Of a stretch of 64,000 nt of DNA, positions 10,617-20,487 are shown piece by piece. The notes under the pieces are model-generated. The model was not told the origin of the DNA. It ran no database searches and worked only from the letters and a program-made list of their open reading frames with translations. The position numbers were made by a program, and so were the translations under genes. The DNA comes from Ostrinia nubilalis (lineage: Eukaryota; Arthropoda; Insecta; Lepidoptera; Crambidae). Positions within the stretch are counted from its first letter, which is position 1, and each line of letters starts with the position of its first letter. The stretch is from NCBI RefSeq assembly GCF_963855985.1, contig NC_087104.1, forward strand, positions 1,922,001 to 1,986,000, written 5' to 3'.

Positions 10617-11107
10617 TATATGTTACGGTTAATGTGATAAATTGAAAATTATTAATAATAACCGGTTATTATGAATAATTACCGACAGTCGCGGTAAAAG
10701 TGATAAATAAATCACATTTATCAGTGATTATTTGATAATTCAACCTTAGAAGGTAACAAATTTCATAAAAGAGAACAACATCTTGTGTACGTGCTCGTGT
10801 ACAACCAAACTTTTGAACATTTTGATATAATTATATATTAATATAATTTGGCATAATGAGTTTGGAATGTTTCTTGCATAATATTACTTTTCCATGATGC
10901 CCATAACATAATGTTTTGATTTAAAGTGAAAAATAGGTTAAGGTGCGGCGGGGGTGGCCCTTGGGCCACCCCTAAGTCGCCTGTTTAGTTTTATACACAC
11001 ATAAATGACCTCATATTAATCACATTTACCAAAACATGCGGTAATTATTCATAATAACCGGCGATTATTCATAATTTTCACATTTATCACTTTGACCGTA
11101 ACATATA
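10617..11107. mobile_element. DNA element with about 70 bp TIRs
   Basis: TGTTACGGTTAATGTGATAA at the left matches the reverse complement of the right end (TGTTACGGTCAAAGTGATAA), and similarity continues through CCGGTTATTATGAATAATTA. TATA borders both ends, so a TA-type TSD is likely. The centre has the GC hairpin GGGGTGGCCC-TT-GGGCCACCCC (10951-10972). No transposase. Confidence 0.75.
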
Positions 11108-11384
11108 CAGAGAAACCGAACGTTAGCCGTATAATAGACAAACATCCAACTATAATGCCATTCTGGATATTCAGATGAAAGCCTCCGTCACAAGTTTGGT
11201 ACGGAGCTTCGTAGTTAGATAATTAGTTTGAAGCAAGCATCCGGTGTCAAAGCTCTTCCTAATCACTTACTGCATAAGGAGCTTTCCACATAATGACTGC
11301 AGGCGAAGGAAGGTGTTTAAGTCATTGTGTACGTAATTACCTAGATTAAAGTAGCGGGTCTAAGCTCTCTAAGGTAACCAAGTT

Positions 11385-11480
11385 CCTTCAGCCACTTCTT
11401 TTCAACACCAGTCGATATGTTTCGAAGTGGTGGTAGGGAAAGGTATATTTGGGACTTGTATAAGTGCCCTGAAGGGGGGG
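11385..11480 (+). mobile_element. LINE 3' UTR fragment
   Basis: CACTTCTTTTCAACACCAG and the GAAGTGGTGGTAGGG that follows match the 3' UTR of the LINE at 35678-39367 (39236-39310). Confidence 0.6.
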
Positions 11481-12229
11481 CCTTTTTATATTGATCGTTG
11501 ACGTCCGAATGACGTCCACTGCTGCACAAATGCCTACCCCTTAAGGTCTTTATGGTAATCCTTATATTCATCACTATCGGTAATTTCACCCATGGGTAAA
11601 TTAATAAAGAACCATAGTTACCAGTATTACTGACAGCGTTAATTGTAAAATCTTTTCTGGTCAAAAATATTTAAATTCTTCAATCACGTAAGTATTTGTC
11701 AACCCTTCAGACTACATTTTTGTTGTTAAATTCCAAACCTATTTTTTGTAGAGCCACTCATGACCAGTCGAAATTAATAAAAGGCCTACGAGGGTATTTA
11801 TCAATTTTTCTGCCAATAAACACCTTTTTAACACCCGCGTTTACTTCAGTTTATCCGCGATCATGGCGCATGCAACATGTGCAGAAGTGAAAGTATTATT
11901 AAAACTGATATTTAAAATCCCATTGTTGTTGCAAATTAAAGTTTATTTGTTAATTGTGTAGTGACGGTGTTTACAAAAGTTTAGTGCTAAAGTGTACGTA
12001 CAATAGTTATCCATTTTGGAAACGTGCAAAATGTCAGTGCAACAGCTAGTACCAGAAATATGGGTATGTACTATTAATTTTCATTGTTTGTATTTAAATA
12101 AGTTTCAAACTTATTGGACCGATTTGATTTTGAGTCCTTCACCATTAGTATCCTACATTATTTTCTTAAAGGCGGTACAAAATATCATCATTAAATAAAA
12201 TGGGAATGGGCTAAGCAAAGAAGAAGATA
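11481..12229. other. No gene recognised
   Basis: Short frames only. A degraded Helitron 3' end (GGCGGTACGATGTTCGCCGG, then GTCAG) lies just after, at 12229-12256. Confidence 0.4.
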
Positions 12230-12336
12230 GGCGGTACGATGTTCGCCGGGTCAGTTTGTACCCCATAACTTACGTAGCTTCGTGTTGTAGATATAAGTAA
12301 GCTATTGTGTGACATGAAGCAGCTAGCTCACATGGT

Positions 12337-12452
12337 ACTCAAGTGTCAAGCGCCAAGTGCAAGACACTCCCAGCTATTGCTTAAATTACATTACTTACTC
12401 AAGTGTCAAGTGCTGAGTGCTACAGATACTCCCAGTACTGCTTAAATTACAT
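12337..12452. repeat. Tandem duplication, about 60 bp x 2
   Basis: Both units start ACTCAAGTGTCAAG (12337, 12397) and end GCTTAAATTACAT. Diverged by several substitutions. Confidence 0.75.
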
Positions 12453-12689
12453 GCTAACACACTGATTGTCCTCTTGAAAACTAGCACTATTATTCAAATA
12501 GACCAAACCACCATAAATAACATTTTATAGCAATAAAACTTTGTTTTTAACCTGTGAAAGGTTGAAGTAGGATTTCGTAGCCTGAGTATAGAACAGCAAA
12601 TTTATTCTCATTTCTAGAAAGTGCTATGGTAAGTGGGTTCAATGATTATTTAGAAGAATTAAGTTACTACATTACACTTGTGCAGAACC

Positions 12690-12795
12690 CAAACTTGCCC
12701 TAACTGGTTGGGTTTTTATTAGCGGTCAAACTGTAGATCCTGGCTGCAAAGGAATTGCAGCGGTGGGAACGAGAGGTGGGAATAGTTCCAAAACT
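12690..12795 (-). repeat. Unclassified dispersed repeat 'A', minus strand
   Basis: The reverse complement contains TTCCCACCTCTCGTTCCCAC and a stretch near AGGATCTACAGTTTGACCGC. The same block occurs at 14995-15135 and 29393-29520. Probably a LINE or SINE 3' region. Confidence 0.65.
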
Positions 12796-12830
12796 TGCAG
12801 ATCCCAAGATAGTCGCTAGTTATTAATAGA

Positions 12831-13034
12831 CTAGTTTTCTGGAATTTTGTCTGTCACAGAAAAACTTTACCGCGCGCGTCCCTGTTTCAAAAACCGGGAT
12901 AAAAACAGTATCCTATGTCCTTTCCCGGAACTCAAACTATCTCTATGCCAAATTTCATTATAATCGGTTCAGTGGTTTAGACGTGAAAGCAAGACAGACA
13001 GACAGAGTTACTTTCGCATTTATAATATTAGTAG
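12831..13034 (-). mobile_element. Lep1-like non-autonomous Helitron
   Basis: Reverse complement of the family at 3881-4097: CTAG end at 12831, TACTAATATTATAAATGCGA at the other end. The GC-rich 3' hairpin is shortened, so the terminus is degraded. Confidence 0.75.
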
Positions 13035-13964
13035 GAATTCGATGTAAACGAGCCCTAACTCAATTCAGTGAAACTTAACTTACTGGAAACCGGAGTACTT
13101 ATAACTTTATTGTGCAACTTCATTGGTGAATATGGCGATATGTTTATTCATTATTAAAATATCATCAAATTCAGTGAACACTAGAATGTTAACGATAATT
13201 ATCGATTTAGTTGAAATTAGGTAAGTAAAGAGAGGTTTGGAAGAGTGTTGACAACAAAGTACACAATTTAGATCATAATTATTTCTTAGTGCAAACTTTG
13301 TGATAATGTCTCGATGGAAAATGGAAATAAAAAAAATAAAGGTATAGATATAGTTTAAGATCCAAAGAGGACATAGGACAGTCTTTACACCGGTTTTTTA
13401 TTTTTAAAATCGAAAAAACTATTATCTACGAAGACAAAAACCTAAGCTATAAAAGATGTTTCGCGTCAAATAACATAAAACAATACAGCTCCAAAGGAAT
13501 CCGATTCGTCGCTATAAAACTTAAGAGCGCACCTGTTCCCAAAAACAACAAAAACAAACTTGTATTGTTTTCTATTAATACTCGGAATGTACTACGGTTC
13601 ACATACGACACGCGAGTCGCCGGAGACGAATAAAAATAAAATTTACATGTGCGACACACTGCTTCCACAGGTGTAAAACTCATCCTACAATTTAATTAAC
13701 GTTTTCATTCAATGCACTGAATGTGAACTAAAATAACATGAATGTTGAGAGCCGGAAGACCAGCTTCTTGATATGCCCCTAAAAGCATGTCACGATAAAA
13801 GCTGAGCTCTTTTGGCACATTATTATTTAACACATTTTGAGACTAAATGATAAAATTTTCGTCTTTTATGACTTATTATTTTCCTTAACTCTTTTTTTCA
13901 ATTTGCGTTCTAGGTCTTAGCTCAGCATCAGAAATGACGTAGGATTCTAATGAAAGAATTTTTA
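13035..13964. other. No gene recognised
   Basis: A minus-strand 78-codon frame (13447-13683) lacks recognisable motifs. Nothing else is supported. Confidence 0.4.
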
Positions 13965-14092
13965 GTTCGGTACAGTAGTGTCAGAGCCTATTTAATACAA
14001 AGAACCAAACCTTTTCTCTTTATAATATTGTGTAGATAAGTTATGACATTTTTTTACTGGCAGTTGAAGTTTGTCGGGTCAGCTGGGTAGTT
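13965..14092 (-). mobile_element. Helitron remnants beside a (GAAA)n tract
   Basis: 13965-14036 is the 5' part of a minus-strand Helitron (TCTTTATAATATTGTGTAGA). At 14072-14090 GTCGGGTCAGCTGGGTAG is a mutated plus-strand Helitron 3' end, next to a GAAA-rich microsatellite. Confidence 0.5.
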
Positions 14093-14097
14093 AATGA

Positions 14098-14225
14098 AGA
14101 AAGAAAGAAAGAAGAAAAAAAATGTTTATTCAGTATCATCGACAATACACTTACAATACTTTATTTAATGAGTAGGTAATTACAATGACTTCTCAGGATA
14201 AACTAGATGAAAATCAACTTGGAAT
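14098..14225 (-). mobile_element. LINE 3' terminus ending in AATAAA and (TTTC)n
   Basis: On the minus strand ACTGAATAAACATTTTTTTT runs into a (TTTC)n tail. The GAAA microsatellite here is therefore a retrotransposon tail. Compare 26455-26530. Confidence 0.5.
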
Positions 14226-14229
14226 TGGA

Positions 14230-14345
14230 AAATATTAATGCTGACAAAGGTTTCTTCCGCTCACTTCTTCTCAGCACCAGCCCATAATTTTGTCCCGAAG
14301 TGGAGGTAGTTCAAGCTATTTGAGACGTGCTTAAGCTCCCTGGAA
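14230..14345 (+). mobile_element. LINE 3' UTR fragment
   Basis: CTTCTTCTCAGCACCAGCCC and TTTTGTCCCGAAGTGGAGGT match the 3' UTR at 39236-39300 of the large LINE. Confidence 0.65.
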
Positions 14346-14605
14346 AGGGTCTAAGTACTGACTAAACTTTACCTTTAACAAACGGTACAACCTAAAACGG
14401 TAACATCGTTCGTCATCCATCACGCCCGTGTGTCACTCAACAAAATTAGCTTAATCCCCTGGCGCCGGTTGGTTCGTTTTGTTCGCGCTGAAATATCTTA
14501 ACGTCTGGCTGGATTATGTCTAATTAATTATAAATGATGACTGACCGCAGCTTAGCAAAACATATCCATTTTAAATGCAGGTAAACATTGTTCGCGAACT
14601 GAGGA

Positions 14606-14786
14606 CTTAGTGTGAGTTCACATAAAACGTCCTCTCTAGTGAGCGCGTTAAAAAAAAATATTAAGAAAATTTTAGTTCGTGAAAAATTTCGCTAGGGGCG
14701 CTGTACAATCCGTCATACATAATATTAATGTCATTTTTTACGCGCTCACTAGTGAGTGAGTACGTTTGATGTAAATTCATACTAAG
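14606..14786. mobile_element. MITE with 25 bp TIRs, 181 bp
   Basis: CTTAGTGTGAGTTCACATAA and the inverted right end (CTTAGTATGAATTTACATCA) pair, with inner arms TAGTGAGCGCGT also inverted. TSD not resolved. Confidence 0.65.
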
Positions 14787-14917
14787 CACTCTGTATGATA
14801 CGGCCTGTTTTCAAATATATTAGTGTACATCTGTTAGTAAAACTGAAAAATGTTAGTAGAAAGAAAATTTTATTTAACCAAAAATAATAACATGCAATAA
14901 TTTTACATTACTAAAAA

Positions 14918-15135
14918 CTCAAGTATCATAAGGCATTTGAGCTTTTCGAGCAAAATTTTAGATTTTATTAAGCCTTTTAGTAATAATAATCACTACGGGA
15001 CTATTCCCACCTCTCGTTCCCACCGCTACAACTCCTGTGTAGCTAGGATCTACAGCTTGACCGCCAAAAACCCAACCAGTGAAGATCAATTATTTGTCCC
15101 GGGGGAATGTTAAACTGTCATTGGACCCGCAACAA
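14918..15135 (+). repeat. Unclassified dispersed repeat 'A', copy 2
   Basis: CATAAGGCATTTGAGCTTTT leads into GGGACTATTCCCACCTCTCG and GGATCTACAGCTTGACCGCC. A shorter copy of the same leader and block follows at 15235-15375. Confidence 0.65.
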
Positions 15136-15234
15136 GACATAAGAACATAGGACGAGTTCGAATTTAAGGTTCGACTTCCCTCCATTGCAAAGCGGATGAC
15201 TGGTGACAAACAAAGGTTTAGTAAACTCTATGAA

Positions 15235-15400
15235 AATATCAAGTATTCACTAAGGCATTTGAACTTTGAGAACAAAACCTTTTAGATTTTTTAAATACTT
15301 TTTGAAACCTGTTTTTAATAAATTATTCGGGACTATTGCCACCTCTCCGTCCGTCTGTTCCGTCATTGGACCCGTAACGAATTAAATCAAAGGAACACAG
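15235..15400 (+). repeat. Repeat 'A', degraded copy 3
   Basis: CTAAGGCATTTGAACTTTG and CGGGACTATTGCCACCTCTC repeat the layout of 14918-15135 about 315 bp downstream. Confidence 0.55.
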
Positions 15401-15422
15401 GAGGAGTTCGGTAATAATAATC

Positions 15423-15475
15423 ACTAGCTGATCCGGCGAACTTTGTACCGCATTTGTTCATCAGAATGTAAGTAA
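15423..15475 (-). mobile_element. Helitron 3' end fragment
   Basis: CTAGCTGATCCGGCGAACTT is the reverse complement of the GGCGAACTTCG-type Helitron 3' end seen complete at 23618-23641. Confidence 0.6.
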
Positions 15476-15488
15476 TGTAGGATTCTAA

Positions 15489-15669
15489 TCTTCTATATAA
15501 ATAAAAATGAATTGCTGTTCGTTAGTCTGATTAAAACTCGAGAACGGCTGGGCCGTGAAAATGTTTGTCGTAGTCCAGGGTAGGTCTAAATGGTGAGCAA
15601 ATAAAATGAAAAATTGCGATGGCTTATTTATTGCCTTTAAGGCGGAACAGAGTTCGCCGGGTCAGCTAG
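15489..15669 (+). mobile_element. Non-autonomous Helitron, 181 bp
   Basis: A|TC start, AAAAATGAATTGCTGTTCGT, AAAACTCGAGAACGGCTGGG and the end AAGGCGGAACAGAGTTCGCC then GGGTCAGCTAG|T. It belongs to the same subfamily as 23441-23641. Confidence 0.8.
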
Positions 15670-15671
15670 TG

Positions 15672-15742
15672 ACAAATAATTTTTCAAATCAGTCCAATAG
15701 TTTCGGAGCCTATTCAATACAAACAATCAAATCTTTCCTCTT
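15672..15742 (-). mobile_element. Helitron 5' fragment
   Basis: AGTTTCGGAGCCTATTCAAT and ATCTTTCCTCTTTATTAGTG match the 5' region of minus-strand Helitrons at 35436-35524 and 62066-62287. Confidence 0.6.
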
Positions 15743-15754
15743 TATTAGTGTACA

Positions 15755-15966
15755 CTAGCGGCCGCCCGTGACTCCGTATGCGTGGATCCCGTTTTACCCC
15801 TTTAGGGGTGGAGTTTCGTAAAATCCTTCCTTAGCGGATGCCTACGTCATAACATCTACCTGCATGCCAAATTTCAGCCCGATCCGTCCAGTGGTTTGGG
15901 CTGTGCGTTGATAGATTACTATGTCAGTCAGTCAGTCAGTCACCTTTGAGTATTATTTAGATTAGA
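15755..15966 (-). mobile_element. Non-autonomous Helitron, 212 bp, complete
   Basis: On the minus strand it runs from A|TCTAATCTAAATAATACTC through (GACT)n to GGGCGGCCGCTAG|T. Sister copies lie at 18153-18359, 63534-63732 and 1-31. Confidence 0.85.
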
Positions 15967-16270
15967 TGTTGACTGTGAGCCCTTTTCGTCTAATTAAATA
16001 ACTTACCTGATACTGACGATAATAAATTAATGTCAATGGAAATTAAATAAAAATTAATATACTCTGAGTTTGAGATCTTACAGGATCTTTTACTCATATT
16101 TAACTTGAAGATCTTATCTCATTGGACTTAACATATTATCCTCGAGCGAAACAGAAGTCGGCGAACTAAAGCCATTTCTTGGAAGTTAACCAAGCAAACT
16201 CAATTAGTTCGTCAAAAGATTTCCCAGCTAATAAAGGGTGCCATGTAAACATTCGCTACATAGGTTATTG

Positions 16271-16632
16271 CAGGGATGTTAAGGATATCCGTAAACGTAA
16301 CCGAAACTTTTGGATATCCGAAATAAAAAAATATCCGTAATCGATTCAAAAGTTTCGGATAGTTTCGGATGTAGGCAGTTTAAATTGTTTTTTTTTTGTA
16401 TAGCATTATACGTAAAGGCATAACAGCCTGATTTACCTTTATAATGCCATCTAGTATCATTTTTTTTTATTCGATGTAAAGCAAATTCGTTGCAAATTGC
16501 ATTCTAAAGCACACAAACTTTCGAATATCCGAAATAAAAAAATATCCGTAACCGTAACCGAAACCGGTGTAATATTATTCCTATATCCGTAACCGTATCC
16601 ATAACCGAAACTACATATCCATAACATCCCTA
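16271..16632. mobile_element. hAT-like MITE, long copy, with repeated GGTTACG motifs
   Basis: CAGGGATGTT at the left and AACATCCCTA at the right are TIRs. Both subterminal regions carry GGATATCC palindromes and repeated CCGTAACCG units. A shorter copy with a perfect 8 bp TSD at 19819-19969 supports hAT membership. Confidence 0.75.
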
Positions 16633-16845
16633 GTTAATTACTACGTCCCAGGAACGGGCGACCCTTAAGTTAGAAAGTTTGACGGAGAATTATAATTAAA
16701 AGGTCTTAGAATAGCCTTTATAGAGTGTATAGTAAAGAAAGGATCACTCGTTTAGATAATTTATTCATAGGTATTTTGATTTATATTGATACGACGGATA
16801 TTATAACATCAAGTAAATACTTTTTTGGAAATATGTATAGATCGA

Positions 16846-17028
16846 TTCATCCACGAAGACGCGCCCCACCATTCTTCCGTTAATTTTTGAGTGTTATCGG
16901 TACACGCTAAATCATCCATGAGTGCACACGCACACTACAATAATGACGCTCGGATTGCTCGGATCAAACTCTCCGCACCCCGCGCTTCCCTCGACCAAAG
17001 ATTGGTGGGGCGCGTCTTCGTGGATGAA
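16846..17028. mobile_element. MITE with GC-rich TIRs, copy 2 (183 bp)
   Basis: TTCATCCACGAAGACGCGCC and its inverse at the right end form TIRs of 28 bp or more with almost no mismatch. The interior matches copy 1 at 6259-6443. Confidence 0.8.
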
Positions 17029-17287
17029 ACGAACTATAAAGACGACGGCGTTTTAAGCTAAAAACTGTGGTATCTTGTATTAGAAGCGATTTTTCAATAA
17101 CTATTTGAAAACACTAGAATCATTAATAACATCATTATTTGCTATAATGTTACAATACACGTGCCAGTAACAGGTATTACGGTAAAAGCCTAGAGCTATT
17201 ATAATTTGCAAACTCGTGTAACGAATTTACTGATTTAATTGGAATTAATTTCTGACATTTAATTTAGAAATTTTCTCTCCCTTTCAG

Positions 17288-17357
17288 CAACGAGGCGTTT
17301 CCTGTAACCAGCATCATCGGTCCACCGAGTGGGAGGCCTGCCTACAGTCATCTGATG
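17288..17357 (-). mobile_element. RTE fragment bounded by splice-like signals on the plus strand
   Basis: ATCATCGGTCCACCGAGTGG and GAGGCCTGCC are minus-strand RTE ORF sequence. On the plus strand the block is preceded by TCTCTCCCTTTCAG and followed by GGTAAGTC, so it resembles a 70 nt TE-derived exon. Confidence 0.5.
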
Positions 17358-17454
17358 GTAAGTCTTAATTTTTTTATTTCAAATCAGCGTTGCAAATATC
17401 TCTCTTTAAGAAGGCTGAGCCAGGTCCAATTGCCATAGGTGTACCTTTATGTAA

Positions 17455-17686
17455 ATAAAATTATGAGAATTTGGTTATTCTTACCGTTAGATAATTACTG
17501 GCAACTAGTGGTGTCTGAGTTTGTTCAGACACCACTAGTTGCCAGTAATTAGTAGCCGGGAGAAGCGCTAGTAGGGCCCAAAAGATAAGGAGTCATGTAA
17601 AGTGTCCCTTAAGGTCTACCTTTTTTACTGTATTTTGACGTTCATAAGTACTAGTAGTCTAAATTGAATAAAATATTTTTGATTTC
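17455..17686 (+). mobile_element. LINE 3' UTR fragment containing a perfect hairpin
   Basis: Matches the 3' UTR of the LINE at 46453-49204: TTCTTACCGTTAGATAATT, GGGCCCAAAAGATAAGGAG, TTTTGACGTTCATAAGTAC, then TTGAATAAAATATTTTTGAT. The middle is replaced by the inverted repeat at 17492-17551. Confidence 0.8.
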
Positions 17687-17760
17687 GCACAGCGCCATGT
17701 AGCCGCAAAGTAAGCAACTAATATGCTTGTGTTATGTTATGTAGGTATGTATTTTAAGTT
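17684..17760 (-). mobile_element. SINE tail fragment
   Basis: CACAGCGCCATGTAGCCGCA and AAGTAAGCAA are a diverged reverse complement of the SINE tail GCTTAGTTTGGGGCTAGCGG at 41960-42005. Confidence 0.5.
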
Positions 17761-18152
17761 TGGAAGATCATAAATTCATTTTTAGGCCATCATATTAATA
17801 TCCCTTGTTGAAGCACCTTGACTTTTGCCATTAGTCTGTTTTTTGTAGATCTCTAAAAGACAGCGACATCTATTGACCTGATTTATTCTATTGTAAGAAC
17901 GTTTTCAGTAGCTTTTCAGAGAACTTTTAGACAATGCAGTGGTCCTTTCATGCTTACTTAAATAGTAATAAAAATTCATTTCTGCTAACTTCGGCGTTAC
18001 AAAGGGCCCTTTTATTTCGTAATCTCATTTGCATAAGTCCCCCTCTAACTTAAATCTGGGTAAGACTATACTTATAGTTTGAACAGTAGGCTTGATGGGC
18101 AGATAAGAAGTATTACAAAGTTTGATCGGCTACAAAATAGGATTATATTAAA
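17761..18152. other. No gene recognised
   Basis: Unique-looking AT-rich DNA without supported features. Confidence 0.4.
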
Positions 18153-18359
18153 CTAGCGGAAGCCCGCGAGTTCGTACGCGTTGATCCCGTTTCACCCCCT
18201 TAGGGGTGAAGTTTCATAAAATCCTTTCTTAGCGGATGCCTACGTCATAACGTCTACCTGCATGCCAAATTTCAGCCCTATCCATTCAGTGGTTTGGGCT
18301 GTGCGTTGATAGAGATGTCAGTCAGTCAGTCAGTCACCTTTGAGTTATATTTATTTAGA
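18153..18359 (-). mobile_element. Non-autonomous Helitron, 207 bp, complete
   Basis: Sister of 15755-15966: CTAG at 18153, GATGTCAGTCAGTCAGTCAG and CACCTTTGAG near the 5' end, A|TC start at 18359. The 3' hairpin is mutated (AGCGGAAGCCCGCGAG). Confidence 0.85.
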
Positions 18360-18731
18360 TAAGACAACCTCTAGCACGTTCTAAAAAGGTTTCGTCTGGT
18401 AGTTTTCGTGAGTTACTAAAAAACATACTTTAAAGACTTCTAAGAATTATCCTTAGACAAGTTGTTTAGACGTTTTGTTTCCAAGCGCAAATGTGGGCTG
18501 ACTATCAGATGAATGAATATTTTTTACCTGCATACAATAATACAAGTAAGAGTCTTAGTGAACCGACGATCTTAATGATCGCAACTGGGTGCGGACGATT
18601 AGTACAGAATTAGTCGTTGTAGAATGCAGTTAGAGGATGGCCTTTGTTATTTGGTAAAACGAAACGTAAGATGCAGTATTTTAGATTGATTGCTGTCGGC
18701 TCTTCTATGATACGCGTTTTCGAATGCCCTA
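18360..18731. other. No gene recognised
   Basis: No supported feature. Confidence 0.4.
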
Positions 18732-19045
18732 GTTCGTTCGTTTCAGCCAACTCACGTCCACTGCTGGGCAAAGGCCTCCCCCAAGGCTTTCCATAATGAA
18801 CGGTCCTGCGCTGCCCGCAGCCAGGTTCTTCCCGCGACCTTTACCAGATCGTCGGTCCACCTTGTAAGAGGCCTGCCCTGCCCACGCTACGTCTTCCAGC
18901 CCGTGGTCGCCACTCGAGAACTTTTCTGCCCCAACGGCGATCGTCTCTACGAGCTATATGCCCCGCCCACCACCACTATATTTTAGCAATCATTATTCTG
19001 CGAGCTATATCGGTCACTTTGGCTCTCCTGCGGATACCTTAGTAC
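18732..19045 (-). mobile_element. 5'-truncated RTE LINE, (AACG)n-tail subfamily
   Basis: The reverse complement encodes RTE C-terminal sequence (AGHIARRM..., then GRP.TRWTDDLVKV...W..AAQDRSLWKALGEAFAQQWT) with indels. The tail is CGAACGAA. Flanks GAATGCCCTA and GAGTACCCTA give an 8/10 TSD. Confidence 0.8.
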
Positions 19046-19290
19046 GAGTACCCTACTAGTGCTACTGTATACCCCTATATTATTGTAAAACGGTAGATTA
19101 CATTTATTTCTTTTTCCCCATGAGCTGTTGGCGATATCTTGGCCCAGATAAAATAAGATTATGGGGTTTTAAATATGTAATTAAAGACTAAATCAACGTC
19201 CTTTAGAAAGAAGATGGCTTTATTGCGGTTTGGGGATAAAACTTGGTGTTTTAGGTAATTAGTTTTCTGGAAGAGAGGTTATTTATGCTA

Positions 19291-19350
19291 CTAGCTTTTT
19301 CCGGCGGCTTTGCCCGCGTTAAATTCAGTTTTTGTCACAGAAAGATCGGC
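19291..19350 (-). mobile_element. Helitron 3' end fragment
   Basis: CTAGCTTTTTCCGGCGGCTT, TGCCCGCG and TTTTTGTCACAGAAA match the Lep1-like 3' end seen at 4040-4097. Confidence 0.6.
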
Positions 19351-19818
19351 TTACTAGACACTGATCGTTCTGATTTGGCCAATTGACTCGATATAGTGGT
19401 GGTTTCCTCCACACAAACCTGAAAATTGTTATAAATTGTAGTCTAAATTTTATTCTGTTTTACACAATAATACTTCAAAGATTCTTTAATATGCAATCAG
19501 TAGTTTTTGCTTGAAAGAGTGACAAACATCCATCTACATAAACTTGCACTATACAATACTATACATATCAACGCGATATACCTTTATTAATTCCATAACT
19601 CATAAAGCTCTATAACATTAATACCCAAAATTATTATGTCTTAATCTACTATAACATACGGTAACACCATAGAATAGTTTAACAACCGCGAAGTTCTGAG
19701 TTATGGGGGTTATCAGATTACGTCAGGACGTCTTTGTCATAAAAGTTAGGAAAGTTGAAACCTTAGTCATACTTAATCCTGGCATAGTAGAGACAGGTAG
19801 AGCAGGCTACTTTCTAAT

Positions 19819-19969
19819 AGGGATGTTATGGATATGTAGTTTCGGTTATTGATACGGTTACGGATATAGGAATAATATTATAACGGTTTCGGTTACGGTT
19901 ACGGATATTTTTTTATTTCGGATATCCGAAAGTTTCGGTTACGGTTACGGATATCCATAACATTCCTGG
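19819..19969. mobile_element. hAT MITE, 151 bp, perfect 8 bp TSD
   Basis: TTTCTAAT occurs at 19811-19818 and 19970-19977. The TIRs are GGGATGTTATGGATAT and ATATCCATAACATTCC. The interior is almost entirely GGTTACGGATAT-type repeats shared with 16271-16632. Confidence 0.85.
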
Positions 19970-20170
19970 TTTCTAATTGAGTTTATTAGGTGACTCTAAA
20001 AGTCTAGACGATAAAGTTTAATTTTCATTGAAATCATAATCACTGCGCTTTTATTTAACCTATTTAGTCATTTGTTTACTGCTTTGGAATGGACCGTAGC
20101 CCGACTGTTCCTCAAACAAATTAGAGGCTGAATAAAAACTCGGTAAAAACTCGGTAATCTATAGGGACTC

Positions 20171-20303
20171 TTAAGCCGGGTATTCATTAGCGAATTGTAA
20201 CCGTAACCGTTGCATGCACTGTAACCAAAAAACATAGTGTGTACGTGGTTCGCTACACTACGTACCTACGAATACACACTGCTTAATGAGTACCCGGCTT
20301 TAA
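20171..20303. mobile_element. MITE with 17-19 bp TIRs
   Basis: TTAAGCCGGGTATTCATTA and TAATGAGTACCCGGCTTTAA are inverted. TTAA at both edges could be the TSD, but one extra T on the right makes the exact ends uncertain. Confidence 0.65.
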
Positions 20304-20342
20304 CATTCTTTACTAAGAACAATGGTATCATAACTCAAACCT

Positions 20343-20487
20343 ATTCATCATCATCATCATCATCATCATTTAGTCAATGACTAATTATAGTCATAGGACG
20401 TCCACTCCTAAACATAGGCCTTCCCCAATGATTTCCATAATGACCGGTTGGTAGCGGCCGGCATCCAGCGCCTTCCTGCTACCTAAA
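20343..20487 (-). mobile_element. 5'-truncated RTE LINE, (GAT)n tail
   Basis: The reverse complement gives GRRWMPAATNRSLWKSLGKA-like codons and a tail of eight ATG/TGA-phase triplets. The stretch before the tail is duplicated or rearranged (ACTAATTATAGTCATAGGAC). Confidence 0.75.
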
